This document shows, piece by piece, positions 43,761 through 53,972 of a stretch of DNA of 64,000 bases. Where the stretch lies: contig JAKAXM010000001.1 of NCBI GenBank assembly GCA_021816625.1, positions 62,001 through 126,000 of the forward strand. The letters run 5' to 3'. The notes under the pieces were generated by a model. It made no database searches. It was not told the origin of the DNA and was given only the letters and a program-made list of their open reading frames with translations. A program made the position numbers and the translations under genes. The number at the start of each line of letters is the position of its first letter. The stretch's first letter is position 1. Source of the DNA: Pseudomonadota bacterium. Its GTDB lineage: Bacteria; Pseudomonadota; Gammaproteobacteria; Acidiferrobacterales; Acidiferrobacteraceae.

Positions 43761-45044
43761 TTAACCCTCCGCCTTCGCGACCCGGTTTACCACCTGCACC
43801 GCCCGCAGCACGCTCGCCGTTGCGCTCTGTACCGAACGATTGACATCAAGCGCGTTAGAGGCGCACCCGGCCCCGAAGATGCCGCCGTTGGTCGATCCCA
43901 TTTCAATGAACCCGCTTGCATCTACGGCCACATCGGCGACGGTCCTGATATCGACACTCGGTTCCATGCCGACCGCAAGCACGCATAGATCATGCCGATT
44001 GTCATACCGGTGATAGCCTTCGGTGTCGACCCCATGCAGGATCACATCCCCACTTGCCTCATCTTCGGTAATATTGGCAACCTTCGATTTCACGAAACGA
44101 ACCGTCGAATCCGCCTGCACCTTTTGGTAAAAATCCTCGAACCGATCTATGGCGCGTATGTCGATGTAATAGATCGTCGATTGGGCATCGTCCCCAAAGC
44201 GTTCGCGCACATAGGTCGTCTGCTTTAGCGAGGCCATGCAACAGATCCGTGAGCAATGCTTCAGATGATTGCGGTCGCGGGACCCCGCGCACTGAATGAA
44301 GGCCACGTTCTTCGCCTCCTTGCCATCCGACGGGCGCAGGATACGACCGCCCGTGGGGCCACGGGGATCCGATAGCCGCTCGAATTCGACGCTCGTTATG
44401 ACATTGGCGAAACGATCATAGCCATAAGGCTGGATCTTTCCCGCGTCGTAGGGCCGCCAGCCGGTCGCCCATACCACAGCTCCCGCAGTCAGGGTAAACG
44501 TCTCCGTGGCCATATCGAGATCGACCGCGCCATACTTACATGCCGCTTGCGCCCGCTCGGCATCGGGCGTGCCGATGATCGAGGGATCGATGACATAACG
44601 TTGCGGATAGGCCATGAGCGATGGCAGGTAGGCCGCTTTCATGGTGCTCATGCCGTAATCGAAAGGGTTTGGGATTTGGGCGGATACCGCCTCGCCGCAG
44701 GCGCCGCAGGCGGTACAATTTTCGTTCACATAGCGGGGGTGGGCCGTCACGCTGATCCGGTAATCGCCGGCACGGCCTTCGATCTTGGTGACTTCGGCAA
44801 GCGTCAGGACCTTGATTCTTTTATTGCCCCTGAGGCGCCGGAGATTGATCTCCATCCCGCACGTCGGATGACACAATTTCGGGAAATACTTATATAGTTG
44901 ACTGACCCGCCCCCCTAGGGAGGGGGCCCGTTCGATGAGAACGACGTTCTTGCCCGTTTCAGCGGCCTCGACAGCAGCGGTCATCCCGCTTATGCCGCCG
45001 CCGACCACGACGATGGTCTCATGTGTTGCGACTACGTCCGCCAT
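43761..45044 (-). CDS. qmoA: QmoA / HdrA-like flavoprotein
   Basis: 427 residues. FAD motif VVVGGGISGMTAAVEAAE (11-28), KLCHPTCGMEINLRRL near residue 60, and a CTACGAC run at 110-116. The fourth Cys expected of a standard [4Fe-4S] motif (residue 120) is Val; another Cys occurs at 169 (AACKYGAV). The rest follows QmoA (ASLKQTTYVRERFGDD, NGGIFGAGCASNALDVNRSVQSATA). First gene of the operon; GAGGAG precedes ATG 45044. No aprBA gene in the window. Confidence 0.93.
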   Translation of the reverse strand: MADVVATHETIVVVGGGISGMTAAVEAAETGKNVVLIERAPSLGGRVSQLYKYFPKLCHPTCGMEINLRRLRGNKRIKVLTLAEVTKIEGRAGDYRISVTAHPRYVNENCTACGACGEAVSAQIPNPFDYGMSTMKAAYLPSLMAYPQRYVIDPSIIGTPDAERAQAACKYGAVDLDMATETFTLTAGAVVWATGWRPYDAGKIQPYGYDRFANVITSVEFERLSDPRGPTGGRILRPSDGKEAKNVAFIQCAGSRDRNHLKHCSRICCMASLKQTTYVRERFGDDAQSTIYYIDIRAIDRFEDFYQKVQADSTVRFVKSKVANITEDEASGDVILHGVDTEGYHRYDNRHDLCVLAVGMEPSVDIRTVADVAVDASGFIEMGSTNGGIFGAGCASNALDVNRSVQSATASVLRAVQVVNRVAKAEG

Positions 45045-45376
45045 TAAGCAGTCTCCTCATAGGGTGGCGTTCGCCAAAGCCCGCTGCGGCTCGAGCCAGC
45101 AAGAGGCGGTCCACTATATACACTTCACGCTGCCCCCGGGGACCATCGCCATGCTTAGAAACTTTCTATGGCACCATAAGGACGGATGTGGACAAGACCT
45201 CGGCCAACAGGCCGCATCGTGGCGCGGGAAGACTCCTGCACCTTGGGAATGTCGCTGGTATTGTGGAGAGTGGCGGCGTGCCCGTCAATCAATTTTTAGA
45301 TTAATTCTTGGATCGTGGTGGGGTTTTGGCATACTGTAATGGCAAGCATGGATGGGTCGACGAAAGAGGGGTGAGC
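45045..45376. other. Divergent regulatory region between qmoA and the CbbQ-like gene
   Basis: 332 bases without a supported gene. Toward qmoA there is an AT-rich TGTATATAGT on the minus strand (within 45109-45125), a possible extended -10. At 45287-45306 lies AATCAATTTTTAGATTAATT, an imperfect palindrome standing out against the GC-rich background and abutting the -35 of the plus-strand promoter. A short plus-strand ORF across it lacks coding character. Confidence 0.6.
45308..45335 (+). promoter_or_regulatory. Candidate promoter for the CbbQ-like gene
   Basis: TTGGAT at 45308-45313 and CATACT at 45330-45335, 16 bp apart, four of six consensus matches each. Transcription would start near 45342 and give a 35-nt leader with AAGAGGGG ahead of the GTG start. 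The AT-rich palindrome immediately upstream is well placed for an activator such as a LysR-type protein. Confidence 0.42.
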
Positions 45377-46189
45377 GTGAAACCAGGCGTAAACAGGAGC
45401 GAGGCGTTTCTCATCGCTAAAGAGCCTTATTACGAGCCGCTAGGCGACGAGGTTCTGCTATTTGAAAGCGCCTACCGCAACCGCATACCGGTCCTACTGA
45501 AGGGTCCGACGGGCTGCGGCAAGACGCGCTTCATGGAGCATATGGCGTGGCGATTGAAGCGGCCTTTGATCACGGTTTCCTGTCACGACGACCTGACGGC
45601 TTCAGACCTGGTGGGTCGCTATCTGATCACAGCGGGCGAGACCGTATGGGTCGACGGGCCCTTGGCCCAGGCGGTAAGGAATGGCAGCATCTGCTACCTG
45701 GACGAGGTCGTTGAGGCCCGCAAAGACACGACGGTCGTCATCCATCCCCTGGCCGACGACCGGCGCATCCTGGCGATCGAAAAGACCGGGGAAGTCATAC
45801 ACGCCCCGGCGGAATTCGCGCTTGCCATGTCGTACAACCCTGGTTACCAGAGCGTTCTAAAGGACTTGAAGCAGAGCACGCGCCAGCGCTTCGTGGCGCT
45901 TGAATTTGGCTACCCGAACTCGGCCCTCGAACAACGCATCGTGGAACGCGAGAGCGGCGTCGACCCTGAGACGGCGGGCAAGCTCGTGAAGTTTGCGGCG
46001 ATGACACGGAACCTCAAGGGTAGCGGCCTCGAGGAGGGCGCGAGCACACGGCTCCTCGTCCATGCCGCCAAACTCATGGTCTCCGGAGTGAGTCCGGTGG
46101 CCGCCTGCCGCGGGGCCGTCGCTCAGGCACTCAGCGATGATTCCGAGATGCTCGCGGCCATCAATGAACTCAGCGCGTCACTTTTTTAG
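45377..46189 (+). CDS. cbbQ: CbbQ/NorQ-type MoxR AAA+ ATPase
   Basis: 270 residues. Walker A GPTGCGKT at 43-50, Walker B SICYLDEV near 104-111, and the CbbQ/NirQ/NorQ N-terminus ([21 protein letters not shown]). These AAA+ proteins form hexamers that remodel a target enzyme together with a VWA partner: RuBisCO (CbbQO) or nitric oxide reductase (NorQD). GTG 45377 lies five bases after AGAGGGG. Neither RuBisCO nor norCB genes are in the window, so the target is unresolved. Confidence 0.85.
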   Translation: MKPGVNRSEAFLIAKEPYYEPLGDEVLLFESAYRNRIPVLLKGPTGCGKTRFMEHMAWRLKRPLITVSCHDDLTASDLVGRYLITAGETVWVDGPLAQAVRNGSICYLDEVVEARKDTTVVIHPLADDRRILAIEKTGEVIHAPAEFALAMSYNPGYQSVLKDLKQSTRQRFVALEFGYPNSALEQRIVERESGVDPETAGKLVKFAAMTRNLKGSGLEEGASTRLLVHAAKLMVSGVSPVAACRGAVAQALSDDSEMLAAINELSASLF

Positions 46190-46421
46190 CGCCGAGCCGC
46201 CGGCGGAACTCGGTTTCGTCGAGACGATGATAGCAGATCTCCTCGCCATCCAAGACGAGCAGGGGGATCTTCAGGCCATAGCGTTCGCACAAGTCCTCAT
46301 CGGTCTCGATATTGATGGGGACAATCTCGAAACCGAGTTCGGCGGCAAGGGCCGTGAGGCGCTGCCCCATATCCTCACAGAGATGGCAGTCGGAAACATG
46401 GTAGAAATGTATCTTCATCAT
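46170..46421 (-). CDS. Glutaredoxin-like (DUF836-type) protein, antisense between cbbQ and cbbO
   Basis: 83 residues with thioredoxin-fold features: [16 protein letters not shown] (redox motif CHLC at 12-15), then [29 protein letters not shown] with the cis-Pro in KIPLL. This matches DUF836 small glutaredoxin-like proteins. It sits on the opposite strand in the 293-base space between the AAA+ and VWA genes and overlaps the former by 20 bases. No good ribosome-binding site is visible. Confidence 0.8.
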   Translation of the reverse strand: MMKIHFYHVSDCHLCEDMGQRLTALAAELGFEIVPINIETDEDLCERYGLKIPLLVLDGEEICYHRLDETEFRRRLGAKKVTR

Positions 46422-46482
46422 GCGGGGAGCATAGCAAAAAATGGAGAGGCTGGGGTCCGTGCGCCCTGGGCCTTGGGAGCCC

Positions 46483-48582
46483 ATGTCGGCCACTGAGGCC
46501 CTGAGCGCCGACGCGATCGAGGAGTGGCTCGATGAGGAGCTCGACGCCGCATTGTCGCTGCGGCGCTCAAGCCGCCCGGCGGCGGAGGCCTTGGCGGCGC
46601 TTACCCGCGAGCAGCAGGACTTTGCTCGACACTGGATTGGGGTCATCGCGAAGACCAACCCCGAGTTTGCCTTTCGGTTCGCAAGCCGCGCCGCCGAAGG
46701 CCTGCGGCGCATGGGGCCGGAGGACGCCGAGGCGTGGATCGTCCAAGCCATGGACGTCTACGACAAGATGGGCCTGTATCCGGCCGTGGCCGCCCTCGCC
46801 GACGTCGAGACGTTTGCGGCGGCGCGCGAAGGCCGGGCCCGGAGCGCCGCCCTCGCGGATGTGGGACCGGTCTTAGAAATCTTTCTGCAAGGCCTCGCCG
46901 GGCGACGCCTGAAGATCGAGGCGGCGGAGCAGGCCTATACGGATACCGCCACCATCTTCCTGCCGGCACGACTCGACGTCCTTGGCAATCGCGAGGACAA
47001 TGTGCGCCTCTATAAGCTCACAGTGGTTCACCTGTGGGCCCAGACGTGGTTTGGTACCTTTTCTGGACATGAGCCGCAGCGGCTTACGACCCGGTGTGCG
47101 CAGTTCCCGGACCCGGCTTACGCCTGCCGACTTTTTCATGCCTTGGAAACCATGCGTCTCGATGCCTGTCTAGCCCGGGAACTTCCGGGGCTCCACCGCG
47201 AGATCCGAGCCATGCGCCAGCCGCAGGCGATCTCCACGGCCTGGGCCGCCTGGCGATCCCGCCTGGAATCCCCGGAGGCCCGCGTCGACGACAGTTACGC
47301 GGCTCAGCAGGCGCTTTATGGCGAGGAGCTACCGGACCCGCATCCCTACCAGGGCATATTGGATGCCGCGGCCGTGGCATCCGTCCTCGCGCAGCGCGTA
47401 GAGCAAGAGCGGCTGGCCTTTCAAGGGGCCTTGCAGAAACTTCTTCAGGAGAAAAACCGGGAGCCAGCCGCGCAGCATGCGCCCACGCGGTTTGCAAAAC
47501 CGGATGACGACGCCGGACGCCAGGAGCCGTCTTTGCTGCTCGATGGTCAGCCGCTCGCTCTGCCCCCGGACGTACGCACTCTCGCAGAATCGATCGTCCA
47601 GGACTTAGGGGAAATCCCCGATGAGTACTTGGTCCCCGCAGGCGACGGCGGCTACGCCCCCAATCAGGAGAAGCGGCCCGAGGACGTCTGGAAGGGCACC
47701 TACCACGAAGAAGGGGCCTATCTCTATAACGAGTGGGATCACAGACGAAAACATTACCGGAAGGACTGGTGTGTTTTGCGGGAACTCGACGTGCACCCAA
47801 GCGATAGCGATTTTGTGGCGCAGACCCTGCAGAAATACGGGGGTCTGGCCGCGCGCCTGCGCAAAACGTTCGAGGCCTTGCGGGGCGAGAATGCCGTTCA
47901 GCGCCGCCAAAACCAGGGTGACGACATCGATTTTGATGCCCTAATCGAGGGTTTCGCCGATCTACGGTCGGGACGCGAGCTACCAACGGGGCTTTTCCTG
48001 CGGGGGCGGCGCGTGGCCCGCAACATCGCCGTCATGTTCATGGTCGACATGAGCGGCTCGACCAAGGGCTGGATCAACGATGCCGAGCGGGAATCGCTCG
48101 TGTTGCTCTGTGAGGCCCTAGAGATCCTCGGCGATCGTTATGCGATCTACGGCTTTTCCGGCATCACGCGCAAGCGCTGCGAGATCTACCGCATAAAGAC
48201 CTTCGCTGAGCCGTATAATGACGAGGTCAAGGCGCGGCTTGCCGGCATCAAACCGCAGGACTACACGCGTATGGGCGTCGCGATTCGCCACCTGTCCCGG
48301 TTGCTCAACGATGTTCAGGCGCGCACCAAGCTCCTCATCACCTTATCCGACGGCAAGCCCGACGACTACGATGGCTACCGCGGCGAATACGGTATTGAGG
48401 ACACCCGCCAGGCCCTCCTCGAGGCCAAGCGCGATGGCGTTCACGCCTTCTGCATAACCATAGACACCGATGCGCGCGATTACCTACCACATATGTACGG
48501 CGCCGCCAACTATGTGCAGATAGATGATGTCCGCAAGCTCCCGCTCAAGATCACGGACATTTATCGTCACCTGACAGGCTGA
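46483..48582 (+). CDS. cbbO: CbbO/NorD-type von Willebrand A protein
   Basis: 699 residues: a long helical N-terminal region, then a C-terminal VWA domain (from about residue 515) with MIDAS motif DMSGS (522-526) and the downstream Thr/Asp ligands (YTRMG, TLSDGKPDDYDG). These partner with CbbQ/NorQ AAA+ ATPases and recruit the substrate enzyme through the MIDAS metal. ATG 46483 has TGGGAG just upstream; the ATG at 46441 lacks one. Length fits CbbO better than the somewhat shorter NorD. Confidence 0.85.
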   Translation: MSATEALSADAIEEWLDEELDAALSLRRSSRPAAEALAALTREQQDFARHWIGVIAKTNPEFAFRFASRAAEGLRRMGPEDAEAWIVQAMDVYDKMGLYPAVAALADVETFAAAREGRARSAALADVGPVLEIFLQGLAGRRLKIEAAEQAYTDTATIFLPARLDVLGNREDNVRLYKLTVVHLWAQTWFGTFSGHEPQRLTTRCAQFPDPAYACRLFHALETMRLDACLARELPGLHREIRAMRQPQAISTAWAAWRSRLESPEARVDDSYAAQQALYGEELPDPHPYQGILDAAAVASVLAQRVEQERLAFQGALQKLLQEKNREPAAQHAPTRFAKPDDDAGRQEPSLLLDGQPLALPPDVRTLAESIVQDLGEIPDEYLVPAGDGGYAPNQEKRPEDVWKGTYHEEGAYLYNEWDHRRKHYRKDWCVLRELDVHPSDSDFVAQTLQKYGGLAARLRKTFEALRGENAVQRRQNQGDDIDFDALIEGFADLRSGRELPTGLFLRGRRVARNIAVMFMVDMSGSTKGWINDAERESLVLLCEALEILGDRYAIYGFSGITRKRCEIYRIKTFAEPYNDEVKARLAGIKPQDYTRMGVAIRHLSRLLNDVQARTKLLITLSDGKPDDYDGYRGEYGIEDTRQALLEAKRDGVHAFCITIDTDARDYLPHMYGAANYVQIDDVRKLPLKITDIYRHLTG

Positions 48583-48627
48583 GACGCGGCCTGCCCAGGC
48601 CCGGGGATGATCGCGGCCGCGGCCTAC

Positions 48628-50061
48628 CTAATCGCGCAAGAGGCGCTTTAGGATGTCGTTTACCTTTGCGGGATTGGCCTTGCCACGGCTGGCCTTCATC
48701 ACCTGGCCCACAAAAAAGGTAAAGACCTTTTCCTCGCCGGCCTGGTACTGGGACCGCTGTTTGGGGTTGGCTGCCATGACCTGGCGCACGATCTCCTCAA
48801 TCGCCCCGTCATCCGAGACCTGACGCAGCCCCTTGGCGGCTATGACCGTGTCGGCGTCTCCCGCACCCGCCCACATCGCCTCGAAGACATCCTTGGCGGC
48901 CTTGCCGGACACCGTACCGTCTGCGATGCGGCGCAAAAGACCCGCCAGGGCCACCGGGGACACCCGCGCGGCGTTAATCTCAAGACCCGCCTCATTCAGC
49001 CGGGCGGCGAGTTCTCCCGTGACCCAGTTGGCCGCGAGCTTCGGATCGACGCCCGCGGCTTGAACGGTATCCTCGTAATAGCGCGCGAGCTCGCGGCTTG
49101 CGGTAAGGACACCTGCATCATACGTAGACAGCCCGTATTCCTCGCCAAATCGACGCCGCTTGGCCTCCGGCAGCTCCGGCATCTCGGCGCGAACCTCGTC
49201 GAGAAACGCCGCGCTAATCACCAGCGCCGGCAGGTCAGGGTCTGGAAAATACCGGTAGTCGTTGGCCTCCTCCTTGCCACGCATGGAGCGCGTCTCATCC
49301 CGCACCGAGTCATAGAGTCTCGTCTCCTGGCGCACGGTCCCCCCTCCCGAGATGAGGGCGATCTGGCGGCGGACCTCGTACTCAATGGCGCGCTCGACGA
49401 AGCGAAAGGAGTTGATGTTCTTGAGCTCGGCGCGTGTCCCAAGCCGGGTTGCGCCCCGCGGGCGCACCGATACGTTGGCGTCGCACCGAAACGACCCCTC
49501 CTGCATATTCCCGTCGCAGATATCGAGATAGCGGACCAGGGTATGCAAGACCTTGAGGTAGGCTACAGCCTCGGCCGCCGAACGCATATCCGGTTCCGAG
49601 ACGATCTCAAGGAGTGGGGTTCCGGCGCGATTCAAATCGATGCCGGTTACACCTTCTCCTTCCTCGTGCAGAGACTTGCCCGCATCCTCTTCCAGATGGG
49701 CGCGCGTGATGCCAATGACCTTTTCGCCCTGGTCGGTAACAATGGTAAGCCGGCCGTGCTCGACGATCGGATGCTCGTACTGACTGATCTGATAACCCTT
49801 CGGCAGATCGGGGTAAAAGTAATTCTTGCGCGCGAACACCGAGCGCTTATGCACGGTCGCGCCGACAGCGAGACCAAAACGCGCGGCCATCCGCACCGCC
49901 TCACGGTTCAAGACCGGCAGGGTTCCGGGAAGCGCCGCATCGACGACATTGGCCTGCGTATTCGGGGGTGCCCCGTAGGCCGTCGGTGCCCCTGAAAAGA
50001 TCTTGCTCCGAGTCTTGAGCTGCGCATGCACCTCGAGACCAATAACCGTTTCCCAATCCAT
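48628..50061 (-). CDS. gatB: Asp-tRNA(Asn)/Glu-tRNA(Gln) amidotransferase subunit B
   Basis: 477 residues. Starts [24 protein letters not shown] and carries the kinase-like domain ([42 protein letters not shown]) and the C-terminal YqeY-like tail ([33 protein letters not shown]). Converts mischarged Glu-tRNAGln or Asp-tRNAAsn. Follows gatA by 12 bases. Confidence 0.96.
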   Translation of the reverse strand: MDWETVIGLEVHAQLKTRSKIFSGAPTAYGAPPNTQANVVDAALPGTLPVLNREAVRMAARFGLAVGATVHKRSVFARKNYFYPDLPKGYQISQYEHPIVEHGRLTIVTDQGEKVIGITRAHLEEDAGKSLHEEGEGVTGIDLNRAGTPLLEIVSEPDMRSAAEAVAYLKVLHTLVRYLDICDGNMQEGSFRCDANVSVRPRGATRLGTRAELKNINSFRFVERAIEYEVRRQIALISGGGTVRQETRLYDSVRDETRSMRGKEEANDYRYFPDPDLPALVISAAFLDEVRAEMPELPEAKRRRFGEEYGLSTYDAGVLTASRELARYYEDTVQAAGVDPKLAANWVTGELAARLNEAGLEINAARVSPVALAGLLRRIADGTVSGKAAKDVFEAMWAGAGDADTVIAAKGLRQVSDDGAIEEIVRQVMAANPKQRSQYQAGEEKVFTFFVGQVMKASRGKANPAKVNDILKRLLRD

Positions 50062-50073
50062 AAATCCCCCGAC

Positions 50074-51519
50074 CTAGAAACCCGCTGGCACGCGGGCGTG
50101 CCAATCCGTGACTTCCTGAAACTTGTGGGCCACATTGAGGAGCCGGCCCTCATCGAGATATCGGCCGATGAGCTGCATACCAATGGGCAGGCCATCTACG
50201 AAGCCCGCGGGCAACGATAGCGCCGGAAGGCCGGCTAGATTGATGGGTATGGTAAAGATGTCGTTTAGGTACATCGACACCGGGTTGGTGTTCTTGACGC
50301 CCAGAGCAAAGGCCGGGGACGGCGAAGTGGGGCCGGCCAGGACGTCGCAGTGTTCGAAGGCGCGGGTGAAATCGTCAGCGATCAGGCGGCGCAACTTGAG
50401 CGCCTTTACATAGTAAGCGTCGTAGTAGCCCGCCGACAGGGCATAGGTCCCGATCATGATACGGCGCTTGACCTCTGGCCCAAAACCTTCACCGCGCGTC
50501 TTCTTGTACATATCCTCGAGGTCCCGATAACCCTCCGCTCGGTAGCCATAGCGGACGCCGTCGTAGCGGGCCAGATTCGATGAGGCCTCCGCGGGCGCCA
50601 GGACATAGTAGCAAGGCACGGCGTGGCCGCTGTTGGGGAGGCTCACGTCGACAAGCCGTGCCCCCAAACCTTCGTATTCGCGCAACGCGTCCCGGAGCAC
50701 CGCGAGGACCCGGGGCTCCACGCCTTCGGCGAAATGTTCCTTCACGATACCGATGCGCAGACCCTTGAGATCGCCCCGCAGCCCGGCGACGAAATCCGGG
50801 ACGGCAACATCGAGCGAGGTCGCATCCCGGTCATCGAAACCGGCCATGGCCGCCAGAAGGTGCGCACAATCCTCGGCCGTCTGAGCCATGGGGCCCGCCT
50901 GATCGAGGGAGGAGGCGAAGGCGATCAGGCCAAAACGGGAGACCCGGCCGTAACTGGGCTTAAGCCCCGTGACGCCGCAGAGCGCTGCGGGCTGACGGAT
51001 GGAACCACCCGTATCGGTCCCCGTGGCCCCCGGCACGAGGCGGGCGGCCACGGCGGCGGCCGACCCCCCCGAACTACCGCCGGGCACCCGGTCCTGGTTC
51101 CAGGGGTTACGCACCGCCCCGAAATACGACGTCTCGTTGGACGAACCCATCGCAAATTCGTCCATATTGGTCTTGGCCACGGTGACGCATCCCGCGGCCC
51201 GCATCTTTTCCACGACCGTCGCGTCATAGGGCGGCACGAAATCGGCCAACATGCGCGATGCACAGGTCGTCCTGACGCCGGCCGTACAGAAGATATCCTT
51301 GTGGGCGATCGGTACCCCCAGAAGGGGCCTGGCCGCGCCCGCTGCTCGGGCCTCATCGGCAGCCTTCGCTTGCTCCAGGGCCAGATCCTCGGCCACCGTA
51401 ATGAAGGCGTTCAGCGCGCCGTTCGCCTTGATGCGCCCCACCATCTCGGTCACCAACTCCTGACTCGAATAACGGCGGGCTGCCAAATCTTCAGCAATCT
51501 TTGTGATCGTGGAGGTCAA
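50074..51519 (-). CDS. gatA: Asp/Glu-tRNA amidotransferase subunit A
   Basis: 481 residues. Amidase signature with the Ser-cisSer-Lys triad: the Lys in [12 protein letters not shown] and the serines in [33 protein letters not shown]. Releases ammonia from glutamine for GatB. Starts TTG (read as Met) at 51519 with TAGGGA upstream; no in-frame ATG gives a full N-terminus. Confidence 0.95.
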   Translation of the reverse strand: MTSTITKIAEDLAARRYSSQELVTEMVGRIKANGALNAFITVAEDLALEQAKAADEARAAGAARPLLGVPIAHKDIFCTAGVRTTCASRMLADFVPPYDATVVEKMRAAGCVTVAKTNMDEFAMGSSNETSYFGAVRNPWNQDRVPGGSSGGSAAAVAARLVPGATGTDTGGSIRQPAALCGVTGLKPSYGRVSRFGLIAFASSLDQAGPMAQTAEDCAHLLAAMAGFDDRDATSLDVAVPDFVAGLRGDLKGLRIGIVKEHFAEGVEPRVLAVLRDALREYEGLGARLVDVSLPNSGHAVPCYYVLAPAEASSNLARYDGVRYGYRAEGYRDLEDMYKKTRGEGFGPEVKRRIMIGTYALSAGYYDAYYVKALKLRRLIADDFTRAFEHCDVLAGPTSPSPAFALGVKNTNPVSMYLNDIFTIPINLAGLPALSLPAGFVDGLPIGMQLIGRYLDEGRLLNVAHKFQEVTDWHARVPAGF

Positions 51520-51589
51520 CTCAGGGTCCCTACGAAGGATAGTCGTGCCTTACGCGGCGGATTGCCGCACCAAAGCCCGTCCTGCTGGC

Positions 51590-51871
51590 TCACTCGAGGA
51601 CCTTGGGGACGAGATAGAGTCCGCGCTCCGTCTGGGGCGCCCCGGCCAGCAACCGCTCGCGGCTCACGCCCGGGATCGCCACATCCGCACGCAGCCTCAA
51701 GGCTGCCTCGTCCGGATGGGTCATGGGCTCGACCCCCTCGGTCGCGACGGCGTTCATCTGGGAAACGAGCCCGAGTATCCGCGATAGCTCGGCCGCATAG
51801 GCCTTGCGCTCTTGCTCACTCAGGCCCAAACGGGCAAGATGCGCCACCTTTTCGATTTCTTCTGCGTTCAC
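51590..51871 (-). CDS. gatC: Asp/Glu-tRNA amidotransferase subunit C
   Basis: 93 residues, normal GatC length. Conserved N-terminus EEIEKVAHLARLGLSE, then the ILGLVSQMNAV helix and GVEPMTHP. Wraps around and stabilises GatAB. GTG start at 51871. First gene of gatC-gatA-gatB, divergent from mreB. Confidence 0.94.
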   Translation of the reverse strand: MNAEEIEKVAHLARLGLSEQERKAYAAELSRILGLVSQMNAVATEGVEPMTHPDEAALRLRADVAIPGVSRERLLAGAPQTERGLYLVPKVLE

Positions 51872-51931
51872 GAGACGGCAAATCCGTTGGCAACGTTGGT
51901 CCGTTGCACGCTACCATACTTCGGCCTCCGG

Positions 51932-51960
51932 TTGAACCCACAGGAACCGGTTGATAGAGT
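51932..51960 (+). promoter_or_regulatory. Candidate sigma70 promoter of mreB
   Basis: TTGAAC at 51932-51937, 17-bp spacer, TAGAGT at 51955-51960; four of six matches in each box. The start point would be near 51967, ~41 bases before mreB. Confidence 0.45.
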
Positions 51961-51962
51961 AG

Positions 51963-53051
<1,089 letters not shown>

Positions 53052-53111
53052 CCGCGCCGCCGCCCCGCGTCGGGTCTGCGCGCGGCGGGGCGCAACACTT
53101 GTGGTAAACGC

Positions 53112-53972
53112 ATGGGCACTTTTCTCGGCTTGTCCCTAAAACAGCCGTCCAATCTCACGAAACTCATAGTATTGGCGGGCGCATCCATCGCGCTCATGGT
53201 TATCGACGCGGGCCACGACTATGGCGCGCGGGCCGTGCGTGAGGTCGGCCAGCAGGCAAGCCACCCACTCCAGGAATTGGCGGCCCTGCCATTCGCGACC
53301 GCCCATGTAGTGCTTAAGGACGCGCAAGACAACCAGGAGCTGCGCCAGGAGAACCGACGGCTAGCGCAGCGTATAGAGCGCCTCCGGGTCAAGGTCGCGC
53401 GCCTTAACGCCCTACAAGCCGAAGTCGCCCATCTGACCGCCTTGCTCAAGGGGTCATCGCTACCCGGGTACCGTGCCGGGCTCGCACGCGTGCTGGACGT
53501 AAGCTCCGGGCCATTTACCCATAGGCTCATCTTAAACGAGGGGGCGAACGATCATGTATTCAGCGGACAGGCCGTGATCGATGCCCACGGCATCGTCGGG
53601 CAGGTGATCTCCGTAGGTCGCGATACGAGTCAGGTCATGCTCATAACCGACCCCGACAGCGGGGTGCCCGTGGTATGCGCCCGCACTGGCTTGCGTGCCA
53701 TCGTGTTCGGTACGGGTGCTCCGAATCGACTCAAGGTGCCCTACCTCACCGTGACCGCCGATATCCGCCCCGGCGACACGCTCGTAAGCTCAGGGCTTGG
53801 CGGCGTCTACCCGCCCGGCTATCCGGTGGCGCGCGTAACGGAGGTCAAGAGCAACCCGAACCTCGCCTTCCTCAAGATCCGGGCGGTACCGGCTGCGCAT
53901 CTCAATTACCACAGCCATGTCCTCCTTCTCTGGCCGAAAGGCCAGCACAAGGCCTATGCCGCGCATGGATAA
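53112..53972 (+). CDS. mreC: Rod-shape protein MreC
   Basis: 286 residues. Single membrane anchor (about 18-34), a coiled coil (about 75-115) and the paired beta-barrel C-terminal domain (GQVISVGRDTSQVMLITDPDSGVPVV, VLLLWPK). Periplasmic scaffold that activates PBP2. Overlaps mreD by eight bases. Confidence 0.95.
   Translation: MGTFLGLSLKQPSNLTKLIVLAGASIALMVIDAGHDYGARAVREVGQQASHPLQELAALPFATAHVVLKDAQDNQELRQENRRLAQRIERLRVKVARLNALQAEVAHLTALLKGSSLPGYRAGLARVLDVSSGPFTHRLILNEGANDHVFSGQAVIDAHGIVGQVISVGRDTSQVMLITDPDSGVPVVCARTGLRAIVFGTGAPNRLKVPYLTVTADIRPGDTLVSSGLGGVYPPGYPVARVTEVKSNPNLAFLKIRAVPAAHLNYHSHVLLLWPKGQHKAYAAHG

Noticed and set aside
42570-43988. 472-codon open frame on the plus strand opposite qmoA/qmoB
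   Set aside because: Antisense to two strongly supported flavoprotein genes; the composition is that of a GC-driven mirror frame and no domain is recognisable.
45063-45304. Short plus-strand coding frame in the qmoA-cbbQ spacer
   Set aside because: No ribosome-binding site, no protein-like composition, and it crosses the probable promoters.
50623-51954. 443-codon plus-strand frame opposite gatA/gatC
   Set aside because: Shadow of the amidotransferase genes; Arg/Gly/Pro-rich without motifs.
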